This document shows positions 17,300-27,051 of a stretch of 64,000 nt of DNA, in pieces. The DNA is taken from NCBI RefSeq assembly GCF_016745395.1, contig NZ_JAERVJ010000010.1, positions 132,797 through 196,796 of the forward strand, in the 5' to 3' direction. How positions within the stretch are numbered: the first letter of the stretch is position 1; every line of letters begins with the position of its first letter. A program made the position numbers and the translations under genes. The DNA comes from Methylocystis sp. Sn-Cys. GTDB lineage: Bacteria; Pseudomonadota; Alphaproteobacteria; Rhizobiales; Beijerinckiaceae. The notes under the pieces were generated by a model. The model was not told the origin of the DNA. It did no database searches and worked only from the letters and a program-made list of their open reading frames with translations.

Positions 17300-17770
17300 A
17301 ATTTGAAACTCCTCACAACCTTCCGTTTCGTTGTTGGCTCGGACACTCGAATCGCCAAACGCTCGATCGACGACCGCACCGCAGGATTGCAGTCTCGACG
17401 TCGCCCTCGCCGCATAGCGCCGCCCGCCGCCGCAATCGGAGCTATCCGGACCAAGTGAACGGCCTGCGCGTTATTGACGAAGGGCAAGCCGTCCTCGGAA
17501 GCTCCCGACCATAACGCTAGGGATTTTTTGACAGGGACATCCCGGAATGGACCGGAGGAGCGGGGGACGGCGTCATGCTGATCAACCCCGCCGCTGCGTT
17601 CGGGGTCTCCCCATTCTGGATTAACTAATGCGTTCCGCTTAAAATTTTCTTATGCGCCCCCGCACCACGTCTCCGAGCGCCCACAGACGCGGAAAGCTTC
17701 GCGCAAGTTGCGCTCCATAAAGAATGAACTCACCTGCGCAGACAGCCCTACCTGGAACGGATCTACGTTC
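17300..17770. other. Divergent intergenic region, che and motE-flgH operons
   Basis: These 471 bases separate the leftward che operon from the rightward flagellar operon, so both promoters should lie here. I see a TTGACA at 17528-17533 without a convincing -10 partner and an AT-rich patch at 17617-17655 with two TTAA 14 bases apart (not CtrA spacing). Frames crossing the region are short and biased; none looks coding. Confidence 0.5.
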
Positions 17771-18301
17771 ATGTTTCCTGCCGCCATGCGAGCGCTACCC
17801 TCGATATGTCTGCTGGCTTTGCTCTGCGCGACCAGCGCCTATCTCGGCCAGGCGCACGCGGTCGAGGGCCAAGCCGGCGACAGGCCATTCGCCGATCGCG
17901 AGAACGGGCAGGACTATTGTTCGAGTGTCGCCAAGGCCGCATCCACCGCCAAGATGGCGGCGCAAGAAACCCGCCTGCGTGAGCTGGAATCGCTGATCAA
18001 GCGCCGCGGAGAAGAACTCGAAGCCAAAAAGCGCGAGCTCGAGGCAGTCCTCGAAAAATACGAAGCGTTGCTGAAAAGAGCCGATGAGAACCTCGTCACC
18101 GTCTACTCGAAAATGAAGCCAGACGTAGCGGCTGCGCAATTCGCGGTGCTCGACGACGATGTCGCCATCGCCTTGCTCAGTCGCCTGAACCCGAAAGCCT
18201 CGAGCCAAATCCTCTCGGAAATGACCGCATCCAGGGGCGCGGGCCTCATTAAAAAACTGGCTGCGTATAGTTCGGCAAAGTCTTCAGGAAAGCCGCAATG
18301 A
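17771..18301 (+). CDS. motE: MotE-like motility chaperone
   Basis: MotE is a periplasmic chaperone for MotC in rhizobia. The 176-residue product has a signal peptide (ALPSICLLALLCATSAYLGQA), a charged coiled coil (residues ~60-105, rich in ELEAKKRELEA), and an MgtE-N-like end (MKPDVAAAQFAVLDDDVAIALLSRLNPKASSQIL, abbreviated here by its key parts MKPD, LDDD and LNPK). The ATG at 17771 is chosen because it starts the signal peptide. Its stop overlaps flgH (ATGA). The symbol rests on fold, length and context. Confidence 0.8.
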   Translation: MFPAAMRALPSICLLALLCATSAYLGQAHAVEGQAGDRPFADRENGQDYCSSVAKAASTAKMAAQETRLRELESLIKRRGEELEAKKRELEAVLEKYEALLKRADENLVTVYSKMKPDVAAAQFAVLDDDVAIALLSRLNPKASSQILSEMTASRGAGLIKKLAAYSSAKSSGKPQ

Positions 18302-19017
18302 CAAAAAAACTAGCCGCTTTGCTTGCTCTATTTCTTTGCGGCTGCGCCACTGACCCGCGTGACATCGGCCGCGAGCCTCATATGACGGCGGTTGGCAGCG
18401 GTTTGACTCCCTTTGACGAGAATCTCCCCGTTGGGGCAACGAGACTCCCCGCCCCAGGTCGGGGAATGCGTTTCGACGACAACCGCATCAATATGTTTCG
18501 CGACGTGCGCGCAATGACTGTCGGAGATCTCGTCACCATCACGATCTCGATGGACGACAAGGCGATCGTGGGTAATTCCACCGACCGCTCTCGCGACTCG
18601 AAAGTCCACACCAAATGGCAGTATCTGGCGGCGTTCCTGCCCGGCTTCCTCGGCGGCGGACCCGTGAACGCTACGGGCAACTTCGAAAACGAAATCGACT
18701 CGACGACCTCCACGCAGGGCCAGGGTTCGATCAACAGACGGGAACAGATAAAGCTCTCCGTGGCGGGAATGGTCACGGCTGTCCTTCCGAATGGCAATCT
18801 TGTCGTTCAGGGGTCGCAGGAGTTTCGAATCAACTACGAAATGCGCGTCCTGACCATCGCCGGCATTGTGCGCCAGCGCGATATTTCGAAGGACAACACC
18901 GTTGCCTATGACAAAATCGCCGAGGCCCGCATCTCCTACGGCGGACGCGGACGTTTGATGGAGGTCCAGCAACCGGCCCTCGGGCAGCAGCTTTACGATC
19001 TCGCTTGGCCATTCTAG
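18298..19017 (+). CDS. flgH: Flagellar L-ring lipoprotein FlgH
   Basis: FlgH forms the outer-membrane L ring. The 239-residue product begins with a lipoprotein signal (LAALLALFLCGC, Cys at residue 17 by eye) and has the family's SLFRD-like segment as NRINMFRDVRAMTVGDLVTI, the Gly-rich middle, and the closing NTVAYDKIAEARISYGGRG. It is coupled to motE upstream by a 4-base overlap and followed by fliL. Confidence 0.96.
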   Translation: MTKKLAALLALFLCGCATDPRDIGREPHMTAVGSGLTPFDENLPVGATRLPAPGRGMRFDDNRINMFRDVRAMTVGDLVTITISMDDKAIVGNSTDRSRDSKVHTKWQYLAAFLPGFLGGGPVNATGNFENEIDSTTSTQGQGSINRREQIKLSVAGMVTAVLPNGNLVVQGSQEFRINYEMRVLTIAGIVRQRDISKDNTVAYDKIAEARISYGGRGRLMEVQQPALGQQLYDLAWPF

Positions 19018-19041
19018 CAAAAGGCCAAAGGTCAGAGGCTC

Positions 19042-19578
19042 ATGAGCGACACCGAAAGCAAAACTGCGTCGGACACTATGACCGTCATTGCAATTACGCT
19101 GGCAATGACGGTCGCGATCGCTATCGCGGGCGCTTTTGTCGGAATGATGCTTGCGCGCACGCCCGAACCCCTCAAATCTCCCGAGCCTCCAGCTAGTGAG
19201 GCCCCGGCGGGCGATGGCAAGCATGTTTCTTCCACTCACGCTCATGGAGAAACGCCGTCACGCGCGAGCGCGCGCAAAGCGGGCAAGACCGCATTGAAAG
19301 AGCTCGCGCCAATCGTCACGAACCTGTCGGATGGCAATTCGAGTTGGATCAGACTGCAAGTCGCTATCGTCTATGATCCCGACACACTCACGCATCCGGA
19401 TATTCTCATAAGCGAGCTGACCGGAGATATCGTCGCTTATCTGCGGAGTCTCTCCCTTCGCTCGATCGAAGGAAGCGCCGGCTTGCGCAGGCTCAACGAA
19501 GAACTTTCGGAGCGCGCTTCTATCCGCTCGGAAGGCGCTGTTCAGGAGCTCGTCATCCAATCTCTGGTGGTGCAATGA
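19042..19578 (+). CDS. fliL: Flagellar basal body protein FliL
   Basis: FliL is a single-pass inner-membrane protein around the stator. The 178-residue product has a membrane segment (VIAITLAMTVAIAIAGAFVG, residues ~15-35), a Pro/Ser/His-rich linker, and a C-terminal FliL domain running from LAPIVTNLSDG to ELVIQSLVVQ. It overlaps fliP by 4 bases, the usual flgH-fliL-fliP order. A second FliL-like protein is encoded at 28003. Confidence 0.88.
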   Translation: MSDTESKTASDTMTVIAITLAMTVAIAIAGAFVGMMLARTPEPLKSPEPPASEAPAGDGKHVSSTHAHGETPSRASARKAGKTALKELAPIVTNLSDGNSSWIRLQVAIVYDPDTLTHPDILISELTGDIVAYLRSLSLRSIEGSAGLRRLNEELSERASIRSEGAVQELVIQSLVVQ

Positions 19579-20315
19579 AGCGCGCTCTGATCATCCTTCT
19601 CCTCGCCCTTGTCCCGACCGCCGCCTGGGGAGCAAATCAGACCTTAGATCTGAATGCGCTAATTCCAGCCGGCAGCGCCTCCGCCTCCGGTCGAATCATT
19701 CAATTGGTCGCGGCGCTGACCGTGTTGTCGGTTGCGCCCGGCCTCCTCGTCACCGTCACGAGCTTCACCCGCTTCTCTATCGCTCTTTCATTCTTGCGTG
19801 CAGGTCTTGGGCTGCAAAGCACCCCCGCGAATCTCGTCATGATCAGCCTTGCTCTCTTTATGACCTTTTACGTTATGCATCCCGCGTTCGACGAAGCCTG
19901 GAACGCTGGGCTCAAACCTCTGCTGGAGAACAAAATTGCCGAACCCGAAGCGGTCGACAAGATTATCAAGCCGTTTCGATCGTTCATGGTGGCGAATGTG
20001 CGCGACAAGGACATCCGCCTGTTCGAGGACCTCACGAAAAACAAGGCTGCGGCCAATGTCTCCGCCGATCCGGATCTTTACGTTCTGATCCCTGCCTTCA
20101 TGATTTCGGAGCTGCGGCGAGGTTTCGAGATCGGTTTCCTCATCGTCCTGCCCTTTCTCGTAATCGATCTGATCATCTCGATCGTGACGATGTCGATGGG
20201 CATGATGATGTTGCCGCCAACAACGATCTCACTGCCGTTGAAGGTCTTGTTTTTCGTCCTTATGGACGGTTGGCATCTGCTGGTTGGCAGTCTCGTGCGT
20301 TCCTATCCAATATGA
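19575..20315 (+). CDS. fliP: Flagellar export gate protein FliP
   Basis: FliP is the main pore protein of the export gate. The 246-residue product has a cleavable signal peptide (ALIILLLALVPTAAWG) and the four-helix core with LVTVTSFTRFSIALSFLR, and the family signature region IPAFMISELRRGFEIGF followed by MSMGMMMLPP. It is in the flgH-fliL-fliP unit. fliQ and fliR are found 3-5 kb further on. FliO was not seen. Confidence 0.97.
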   Translation: MKRALIILLLALVPTAAWGANQTLDLNALIPAGSASASGRIIQLVAALTVLSVAPGLLVTVTSFTRFSIALSFLRAGLGLQSTPANLVMISLALFMTFYVMHPAFDEAWNAGLKPLLENKIAEPEAVDKIIKPFRSFMVANVRDKDIRLFEDLTKNKAAANVSADPDLYVLIPAFMISELRRGFEIGFLIVLPFLVIDLIISIVTMSMGMMMLPPTTISLPLKVLFFVLMDGWHLLVGSLVRSYPI

Positions 20316-20355
20316 TCTCTCGGCATCTGCCCTGTGCTCGCCACTTCAGTGCGGT

Positions 20356-20787
20356 TCAACGCAAGGCATAATATTTGGCCCTGAACCGACGCAGCAGGCG
20401 CTCGTCCAACGCGACGTCGGAACCTCTATAGCGGCAGCCGACAACGCCGCCGTTTTGCCATACCACTTCAGCGCCCCAGCAAATATGGTTGAGATCCTCG
20501 TATAGCCAGATCCTCCTCGGGAGCGCCAGATGACGCGTAAGCGTTATGCGCACGCCGCCAGAGCCACGATTGACGAAAAGAAAATCGGCAAGAAAACGCC
20601 CGTCGACATCGAGGACTTTGCCTGATTGCAGGCGGACCGCCACTCTCTTTTCCTGCCTGCGTTCCGATTGCACGGTCTTGACCGTATAGGTCAACGCCTG
20701 CCCATCTCGCAGAAACGACATCCGACGGAACTTCTTCTCGTCCACCTTCTGCGCGTCGAGAACCGTGTGGCGTCCGTTTTCTGCCAT
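20356..20787 (-). CDS. PilZ-domain c-di-GMP binding protein
   Basis: The 143-residue product has a PilZ-type region: RRQEKRVAVRLQSG provides the R-x-x-x-R motif, and FLFVNRGSGGVRI stands in the place of the D/N-x-S-x-x-G motif, followed by strands WGAEVVWQNGGVVGCRY. PilZ domains bind cyclic di-GMP and can slow motility. A TTG-started extension to 20829 is possible; ATG 20787 is preferred. It is a lone minus-strand gene between fliP and flgE, so it may link c-di-GMP to flagellar function (inference). Confidence 0.75.
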   Translation of the reverse strand: MAENGRHTVLDAQKVDEKKFRRMSFLRDGQALTYTVKTVQSERRQEKRVAVRLQSGKVLDVDGRFLADFLFVNRGSGGVRITLTRHLALPRRIWLYEDLNHICWGAEVVWQNGGVVGCRYRGSDVALDERLLRRFRAKYYALR

Positions 20788-20982
20788 GGTGAACCGCTCA
20801 TAGCCTCTTTCGAGAGGCAATTTTGCCAAAGACCGAGACTCAAAATAGCTGCCTACCGATTTTCAATCCATTAACTGCACTGGATCAGAGCCCCTGCCCC
20901 GATTGTTTTCGCAGTCTCGCGTAAGCTACGGGCCTTACGAATTGTCGTCGAGCAGATTCAGTCTGTAACGGAGCATAGTGCA

Positions 20983-22206
20983 ATGAGCTCAGGATCCAGC
21001 CTTTTCAACACGTCCGTTATGGGAATGTCGGCTCAAACAGATTGGCTTGCGGCAATTTCCAAAAATATCGCGAACTCGAACACGGCCGGATACAAGAACG
21101 CTCGAACCGATTTCCTGACGGTATTGAATGGCTACGACTCTGTCGGCGGCGGCGTGACGACCGTTACACGCAATGAAGTGTCTCTCCAGGGTTCTCCGTT
21201 GACCACCGGCACAACCACCGATCTCGCTATCTCCGGCAACGGCTTTTTTCTCGTCTCCAACGACGCTGGCCAAACTTTCCTTACCCGAGCTGGCAATTTT
21301 GTTCCCGACGCTCAAGGGCGATTGGTCAACTCTGCCGGCTATTATCTGATGGGATACGACTCGAAGCTTGGCATGTCAGGCCCCTTGTCCACCATCAAGG
21401 TCGACATGAACAAAATGTATTCAAGCCCAACGACGCAGGGCATATTCGGCGCCAACCTCCCTTCGAACTCCAGTGTCGTCCCCGCCGCCAACCTGCCCTC
21501 CACCAACACGGTAGGCGCCCAATTCGCCGGCAAATCGTCTCTAACCGTCTACGACAACCTCGGCAACGCCGTGGTGTTCGATCTCTATTTTGCCAAGACA
21601 GGCGCCAACACATGGGAGATGACCGCCTACAACCACGCGGACGCAGCCTCCGGAGGCAGTTTTCCATATGCGAGCGCCGCTCTAACGACGCAGACGCTCA
21701 ACTTCAGCACGACAGATGGAAGCCTAACAAGCCCGAGCTCTGTAACGCTCAACGTACCAGGCGGCGGCGCCATGTCGCTGAATCTTTCCAAGATGACGCA
21801 ACTCGGAGGCGGCTATACTCCGACCGATAATGACGCCGACGGATATGCAGCTTCGACCATCGACGGGATTCACGTCGGTAAGACCGGGACCTTGAGCTAT
21901 CAGCTCGCAAACGGCCAAACCATCTCGGCCTATGAGATTCCCTTGGGCAAAGTCGCGAGCCCCGATAATCTCACAAGTGAAACCGGCAATGTATTTTCCG
22001 CCAACGCGGAATCGGGCCAGCTCTTTATCGGCGCGGCCGGGTCGAGCGGCTATGGCACTATTCAAGGTTCGAGCTTGGAAGGCTCAACTGTCGACCTTGC
22101 GTCGCAACTGTCGTCGATGATCGTTGCGCAACGCTCGTTCACGGCAAACAGCCAGGTGTTCCAAGTCGCCTCCGATATCATGCAGGTTCTCACCAACCTG
22201 AAATAG
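20983..22206 (+). CDS. flgE: Flagellar hook protein FlgE
   Basis: FlgE builds the hook. The 407-residue product has the N-terminal axial motif (MSAQTDWLAAISKNIANSNT), the TDLAISGNGFFLVSN segment shared by FlgE/F/G, a variable middle with Ala/Thr/Ser-rich sequence, and the C-terminal helix VDLASQLSSMIVAQRSFTAN ending MQVLTNLK. A GGAG lies ten bases upstream of the ATG. flaF and flbT follow, as in other rhizobia. Confidence 0.97.
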   Translation: MSSGSSLFNTSVMGMSAQTDWLAAISKNIANSNTAGYKNARTDFLTVLNGYDSVGGGVTTVTRNEVSLQGSPLTTGTTTDLAISGNGFFLVSNDAGQTFLTRAGNFVPDAQGRLVNSAGYYLMGYDSKLGMSGPLSTIKVDMNKMYSSPTTQGIFGANLPSNSSVVPAANLPSTNTVGAQFAGKSSLTVYDNLGNAVVFDLYFAKTGANTWEMTAYNHADAASGGSFPYASAALTTQTLNFSTTDGSLTSPSSVTLNVPGGGAMSLNLSKMTQLGGGYTPTDNDADGYAASTIDGIHVGKTGTLSYQLANGQTISAYEIPLGKVASPDNLTSETGNVFSANAESGQLFIGAAGSSGYGTIQGSSLEGSTVDLASQLSSMIVAQRSFTANSQVFQVASDIMQVLTNLK

Positions 22207-22280
22207 CGCGCCTCTCGAACCTAGCTGGCGCCGCTTGCGATGCGCGGGAAAAAACAATGCCCAATCTTCGGTGAGGCAGG

Positions 22281-22628
22281 ATGTACCAGAGACTCTACAA
22301 CGAAATCGCCAGTGATTCTTATACCGCCGCTCGCCAGCGCGAGAAGGAGCTGCTCGAAAAAGGCGTCAAGCTTCTGTCGATGGCGCGTATTCGCGGCGTT
22401 AAGACCACCGAATCATTCGAGGCGACTCACTTCGTACGCTCGCTTTGGACAACCTTCATTCTCGACCTCAGCAATGACGAAAACCGCCTGCCCGACTCGC
22501 TCAGAGCGTCGTTGATCTCCATCGGCCTATGGGTTTTACGCGAACTCGACAAGATCGACTCGGGCGAATCCGCGAATTTCGACGGCGTAATCGAAATCAA
22601 CCGGATGATTGCCGACGGGCTGCAATGA
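22281..22628 (+). CDS. flaF: Flagellin synthesis regulator FlaF
   Basis: FlaF is an alphaproteobacterial protein needed for flagellin production and secretion. The 115-residue product is fully helical with the typical ATHFVRSLWTTFILDLSN stretch and ISIGLWVLRELDKI. It is followed after seven bases by flbT, its functional antagonist. Length matches the family (about 115-120). Confidence 0.93.
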   Translation: MYQRLYNEIASDSYTAARQREKELLEKGVKLLSMARIRGVKTTESFEATHFVRSLWTTFILDLSNDENRLPDSLRASLISIGLWVLRELDKIDSGESANFDGVIEINRMIADGLQ

Positions 22629-22635
22629 GGATCAA

Positions 22636-23037
22636 ATGAATATCTCTCTCAAGCGTGGCGAAAAGATCTATATCAACGGAGCCGTGTTCAGAGTTGATCG
22701 CAAGGTGTGCATCGAGCTGCTCAACGACGTGACTTTTCTTCTCGAAAATCACGTGATGCAAGCCGCGGACGCCACAACGCCCTTGAAGCAGCTCTATTTT
22801 GCTGTGCAACTCATGCTCATCTCTCCAAACGACATCGACGCAGCGCTCTACCTTTCACGCGATATTCTGGCGACGTGCTCGAAGACGATGCCTGATCCCC
22901 GCATTGTCGAGGGCTTGTCCTCTGTGGCCAAGCTTATCGAAAGCAAGCGTTACTTCGATGCTCTCAAGATTCTTCGTGGCCTGTTTCCGCTCGAAACCGA
23001 GGCTATGGCGCAGTCGGAGACGGGCTGCGCCGCATAG
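22636..23037 (+). CDS. flbT: Flagellin mRNA repressor FlbT
   Basis: FlbT lowers flagellin synthesis by acting on flagellin mRNA. The 133-residue product begins MNISLKRGEKIYINGAV, the conserved opening, and continues with NDVTFLLENHVMQAADATTP. An upstream in-frame ATG at 22609 overlaps flaF, but the ATG at 22636 has a GAGGA at proper spacing and the family N-terminus. It lies between flaF and flgD. Confidence 0.95.
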   Translation: MNISLKRGEKIYINGAVFRVDRKVCIELLNDVTFLLENHVMQAADATTPLKQLYFAVQLMLISPNDIDAALYLSRDILATCSKTMPDPRIVEGLSSVAKLIESKRYFDALKILRGLFPLETEAMAQSETGCAA

Positions 23038-23055
23038 CGCTAGAGAGGTCGATAA

Positions 23056-23451
23056 ATGCAAGTCAACTCCGTCAATAACTCAACGACGTCTGCGACCACC
23101 AAAACAACCGGCGGCAGCGGTCTCGCCGACTATAACGCATTCCTCCAATTGCTGGTCACCCAGCTACAGCACCAGGATCCGACCAAGCCGATGGATCCAA
23201 CGGAAACCGTTACGCAGCTAGCCACCTTCGCTTCTGTCGAACAATCCGTTCAAGGCAATCAGCTCCTGACCTCGCTGCTCGAGTCCTCTCGCCTCGATCA
23301 AGCATCGAACGCAATTGGAAAAACCGTTACAAGCGCGGACGGAAGCATCAACGGCGTCATCAAGTCCATGTCGATCACGAACTCAGGCCTCGTCGCCACG
23401 CTGACGAACGGCTCAAAAGTAACGATCGGGTCCGGCGTAACGATCAGCTAA
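23056..23451 (+). CDS. flgD: Flagellar hook cap protein FlgD
   Basis: FlgD caps the growing hook. The 131-residue product is the short alphaproteobacterial form: DYNAFLQLLVTQLQHQDPTKPMDPTETVTQLATFASVEQ (key parts FLQLL, QLQHQDP and LATFSxVEQ-like LATFASVEQ) followed by a short beta-rich tail. The FLG/FnIII domains of longer FlgD proteins are absent. An AGAGG precedes the start by eight bases. Confidence 0.94.
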   Translation: MQVNSVNNSTTSATTKTTGGSGLADYNAFLQLLVTQLQHQDPTKPMDPTETVTQLATFASVEQSVQGNQLLTSLLESSRLDQASNAIGKTVTSADGSINGVIKSMSITNSGLVATLTNGSKVTIGSGVTIS

Positions 23452-23456
23452 CAATC

Positions 23457-23723
23457 ATGAACGAAGCCGATGCTCTCGAAATGCTGCAACGGTCCATCAT
23501 GACCGTGCTGCTCATCACTGGGCCTTTGGTCGGGACCGCTTTGCTCGTGGGCGTCGTCGCCTCATTGATTCAGGCGCTCACGCAAGTTCAGGAAATGACG
23601 CTGACCTTCGTGCCGAAAATGCTTGCGATGCTGGTCGTTCTCAGCCTCGCATCTCCTTTTATCGGCGGGAAGATCAAAGGATTTACCGAAACTCTGTACG
23701 CACGAATCGAGACCGGTTACTAA
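23457..23723 (+). CDS. fliQ: Flagellar export gate protein FliQ
   Basis: FliQ is a small export gate protein with two membrane helices. The 88-residue product has MTVLLITGPLVGTALLVGVV and MLAMLVVLSLASPFIGG separated by the conserved loop ALTQVQEMTLTFVPK. It follows flgD by five bases and precedes flhA. Confidence 0.96.
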   Translation: MNEADALEMLQRSIMTVLLITGPLVGTALLVGVVASLIQALTQVQEMTLTFVPKMLAMLVVLSLASPFIGGKIKGFTETLYARIETGY

Positions 23724-23768
23724 AATAGCCGTCAGAAATCCGCTCATGAAGAGACAGGATAAAAAGCC

Positions 23769-25850
23769 ATGATGAAAATGGCGGAAGCAAGCGCACCGAC
23801 TCGGCGACCGACCGACATCGGCTTCGCACTATCAATTATCTTCATCCTGTGTGTCTTCTTTCTCCCGATGCCGCCGGTCGCGATCGATCTAGGCCTCGCG
23901 TTCTCCATTGGGCTTTCCGTTCTCATTCTCATGGTTAGCCTTTGGATACAAAAGCCGCTCGAGTTCTCTTCTTTTCCGACGATCCTCCTCGTCGCTACAA
24001 TTCTCCGGCTAAGTCTGAACATCGCCACGACGCGACTGATCCTTTCACACGGCGCCGAAGGCACTGCCGCCGCCGGCTATATCATCAGCGGGTTTTCCCG
24101 GCTCGTGATGAGCGGCGACTTCGTCATTGGTCTCACCGTTTTTTCGATCATCGTGATCGTGAATTTCCTGGTGATTACCAAAGGCGCAACGCGCATAGCC
24201 GAAGTCGGCGCACGCTTTACCCTGGACGCGATCCCGGGCAAGCAGATGGCGATCGACGCAGATCTTTCGGCAGGCCTGATCGATGACCGGCAAGCGCAGG
24301 ATCGGCGCCGGGAACTCGAGGAAGAAAGCGCCTTCTTTGGCTCGATGGACGGCGCCTCAAAATTCGTCCGTGGCGACGCGATCGCCGGACTCATTATTCT
24401 TGCGGTTAATGTCTTCGGCGGCATCGTCATCGGCGTAACGCGTCATGGAATGACATTGGCCAATGCGGCCGACGTTTACACCAAGCTCTCCGTCGGCGAT
24501 GGCCTCGTATCTCAAATCCCCGCCCTGATCGTCTCGCTGGCGGCGGGCCTTCTCGTTTCCAAAGGGGGCACGCGCGGCTCCGCCGAACAGAATATCGTCC
24601 GTCAGCTCGGCGGCTATCCGAACGCGATTTTCGTCGCCTCGATTTTGATGTTTGTGCTGGCCCTGATGCCGGGTCTTCCAATGGCGCCCTTTGGGGCCTT
24701 GGGCCTGACGATGGCGTTTATCGCGCGAAAGGTGAGCGGCGAGACAAAGAAGCGCGAAGCAGACACTCAGATGCGCCGCGCCGAGGAGGAAAAGCGCGCT
24801 CTTCAGGAGAGCAAGACCTCCCTTGCAGAGGCGCTGCGCCCGGCGGGCGTCGAGCTCCTGCTCGGAAAGCAGCTTTGGACGCGCTTTCTGGTCTCCCAGG
24901 AAGAGCTTACCCATCGTGTCGGAAAGATGCGACGCAATTTTGCGAAGCTCTATGGTTTCATTATTCCCGACATCCGAATGGCGGACGATCTTCAGGTCAA
25001 ACCCAAGGGTTATCAGATCCGAATTCACGGCACGACGATCATTTCGGATGAGCTCCGTCTCGGGCAACATATGATCGTCGTCGGGAACGGACGCATGCCC
25101 GATCTGCCTGGCGAAGAAGCTCGCGATCCCGCGTTTGGAATTAGGGCGATTTGGATTGCCGACGCTCTTGTCGAAGAAGCGCGACGCCAGAACTTCAACC
25201 CCATCGACCCGATGTCTGTCCTTTTGACGCACCTCGGCGAGATTCTAAGGAACCATCTTTCGCAGCTACTTTCCTATAAGGACGTGCGGCAATTATTCGA
25301 GAAGCTCGACCCGGAGTATCGCAAGCTTCTCGATGAAATCGTGCCGAACTTCATCTCCAACTCGGCGCTGCAGAGCATTCTCAAGCTTCTTCTTGGGGAG
25401 CGCGTCTCGATACGTAATCTCGAAATGATTCTGGAAGCGGTCGCCGAGGTCGCGCCCTTCGCGCGCAGGCCGGAAGCCATCGTCGAACATGTTCGCGTTC
25501 GCATCGCCTCACAAATCTGCGGCGAGCTTGCGGTCGACGGCGTGCTGAGCGTTCTGAGGCTCGGCAGCCGGTGGGACCTGTTCTTCCACGAGCATCTCAA
25601 GCGCGATGCAAAAGGCGATATTATCGGCCTCGACGCCGATCCGGCGCAGATCGAACGGTTCAGCCAGGACGCGATTGCGGCGGTGCAGAAATACTCCGAC
25701 CAAGGCGAAATATTCGCGATTGTCACAACGCCTGACGCGCGTCCCTTCGTACGGCTGATCGTTGGCCGGCTCTATCCCGCGCAGCCCGTGTTGTCGCACC
25801 TTGAAATCGCATGCGGAGTGCAGCTTCGTTCCCTGGGGACCATATCTTGA
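23769..25850 (+). CDS. flhA: Flagellar export gate protein FlhA
   Basis: FlhA is the large export gate protein that docks substrate-chaperone complexes. The 693-residue product has eight membrane segments in the first ~330 residues, with the FHIPEP-family signature [19 protein letters not shown], a charged linker ([18 protein letters not shown]), and the cytosolic ring domain (about 360-693). Start codons at 23769 and 23772 are adjacent. The stop overlaps fliR. Confidence 0.97.
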   Translation: MMKMAEASAPTRRPTDIGFALSIIFILCVFFLPMPPVAIDLGLAFSIGLSVLILMVSLWIQKPLEFSSFPTILLVATILRLSLNIATTRLILSHGAEGTAAAGYIISGFSRLVMSGDFVIGLTVFSIIVIVNFLVITKGATRIAEVGARFTLDAIPGKQMAIDADLSAGLIDDRQAQDRRRELEEESAFFGSMDGASKFVRGDAIAGLIILAVNVFGGIVIGVTRHGMTLANAADVYTKLSVGDGLVSQIPALIVSLAAGLLVSKGGTRGSAEQNIVRQLGGYPNAIFVASILMFVLALMPGLPMAPFGALGLTMAFIARKVSGETKKREADTQMRRAEEEKRALQESKTSLAEALRPAGVELLLGKQLWTRFLVSQEELTHRVGKMRRNFAKLYGFIIPDIRMADDLQVKPKGYQIRIHGTTIISDELRLGQHMIVVGNGRMPDLPGEEARDPAFGIRAIWIADALVEEARRQNFNPIDPMSVLLTHLGEILRNHLSQLLSYKDVRQLFEKLDPEYRKLLDEIVPNFISNSALQSILKLLLGERVSIRNLEMILEAVAEVAPFARRPEAIVEHVRVRIASQICGELAVDGVLSVLRLGSRWDLFFHEHLKRDAKGDIIGLDADPAQIERFSQDAIAAVQKYSDQGEIFAIVTTPDARPFVRLIVGRLYPAQPVLSHLEIACGVQLRSLGTIS

Positions 25851-26602
25851 ACGCGCCACTCGACTTGATTCTCGAGGCTTGGTTCGTCGTGTTCTGCCGG
25901 GTCGCGGGATGCATCATGATGCTGCCGGGTTTGGGCAGTGACCGCGCGCCCGTGCGCGTGAAGCTATATATTGCCATTGCCGTCTCTGCGCCCGTTACGA
26001 TTTACCTATGGCCGAGGCTCGTCGAACCGATTTCGGCGGCTCCGCTGGTCTCAACCGCAATTGCATGCGTGTCGGAGACGATCATCGGCGTCCTCATCGG
26101 CTTGACATGCCGAATGTTTCTGTTTGCGGTCGAGACCATGTTCACTGGCGTCACGCTCTCGATCGGCCTCGGAAACGCTCTTGGGGCGCCGATCAACGAG
26201 TCCGAACCGACGCCTGCGCTGACTGCCCTGGTCACAGTCGGCCTGACGGCGCTCATTTTTGCGATGGATCTACACCTGGAACTGCTTCGCGGCATCGGGA
26301 TCTCTTATGACCACGTGGCTCCATTCGCGTTGCAATCATCGGAAAGCATGCTCCGCGAGGTGTTAAAGGCGCTGGAGGAGGCCTATCTTGTCGTTTTTCG
26401 CATCGCAAGCCCGTTCCTCATATTTGGCCTCATCAGCAACATTGCGGTCGCTTTTCTCAATAAGATGACTCCGATGGTCCCGGTCTATTTCGCGGTGACG
26501 CCAGCTCTCATCTTTGGGGGACTCGCTTTCCTGTATGCGTTTAGTTCGGACGCACTGGGCGAATTGGCGATGGAATATGCCGCCTGGCTGGCGAAAGGAT
26601 AA
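25847..26602 (+). CDS. fliR: Flagellar export gate protein FliR
   Basis: FliR completes the FliPQR pore. The 251-residue product starts at a TTG whose TTGA overlaps the flhA stop, giving the expected opening [20 protein letters not shown] after the initiator; an ATG at 25811 lies inside flhA and would add an unlikely tail. Six hydrophobic segments and the conserved [16 protein letters not shown] region are visible. The downstream gene begins six bases later. Confidence 0.95.
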   Translation: MNAPLDLILEAWFVVFCRVAGCIMMLPGLGSDRAPVRVKLYIAIAVSAPVTIYLWPRLVEPISAAPLVSTAIACVSETIIGVLIGLTCRMFLFAVETMFTGVTLSIGLGNALGAPINESEPTPALTALVTVGLTALIFAMDLHLELLRGIGISYDHVAPFALQSSESMLREVLKALEEAYLVVFRIASPFLIFGLISNIAVAFLNKMTPMVPVYFAVTPALIFGGLAFLYAFSSDALGELAMEYAAWLAKG

Positions 26603-26607
26603 GTCCC

Positions 26608-27006
26608 TTGCGGGAGAAACAACGGCGTATCGCGAAATTGCTCGCTCTGCAGGAGCGCCGCTTGATGGCGGAAACGGCTAACTGCGCCACGGTCGAGAAG
26701 CGATTGCAGGAAACAGATAGTCAAATATGCGACCTCCAGCGGATGTTGGAGCGTGACGATCCAACCGCGATGGCGTTTTCGACGCTCGTCCTAGATCGCC
26801 TGCGCCAAGCTTCCCGACAGCGTGAGGAGCTCGAATCAGAATTGGCCCGCCGCCGCGATGCGGCTTTAATTCTCAAACAGCAGATCAAACGTATCGATAA
26901 ATACGCCGACCGAATTGATGACAAGGCGACGCGTAAGGAAAGCGAAAGGGAGCGTTCGGCAATTTTGGAGCGCTTTTCGACGCCCCGCGACGCCAGCGTC
27001 GAGTAA
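26608..27006 (+). CDS. fliJ: FliJ-like export chaperone
   Basis: FliJ is a coiled-coil protein that couples FliI to FlhA. This 132-residue product is almost entirely helical and charged (LLALQERRLMAETANCATVE, later RQREELESELARRRDAALIL), the right size and nature for FliJ. It starts with TTG at 26608, five bases after fliR. The family is too divergent for certainty, but no other fliJ is seen and a coiled-coil protein here is expected. Confidence 0.65.
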   Translation: MREKQRRIAKLLALQERRLMAETANCATVEKRLQETDSQICDLQRMLERDDPTAMAFSTLVLDRLRQASRQREELESELARRRDAALILKQQIKRIDKYADRIDDKATRKESERERSAILERFSTPRDASVE

Positions 27007-27051
27007 GTCACATACAATATCATATCTTTTCGAAAATTCCGGAGACGTGGC

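Noticed and set aside
17621..17642. CtrA box upstream of motE-flgH
   Set aside because: The two TTAA are 14 bases apart, not seven.
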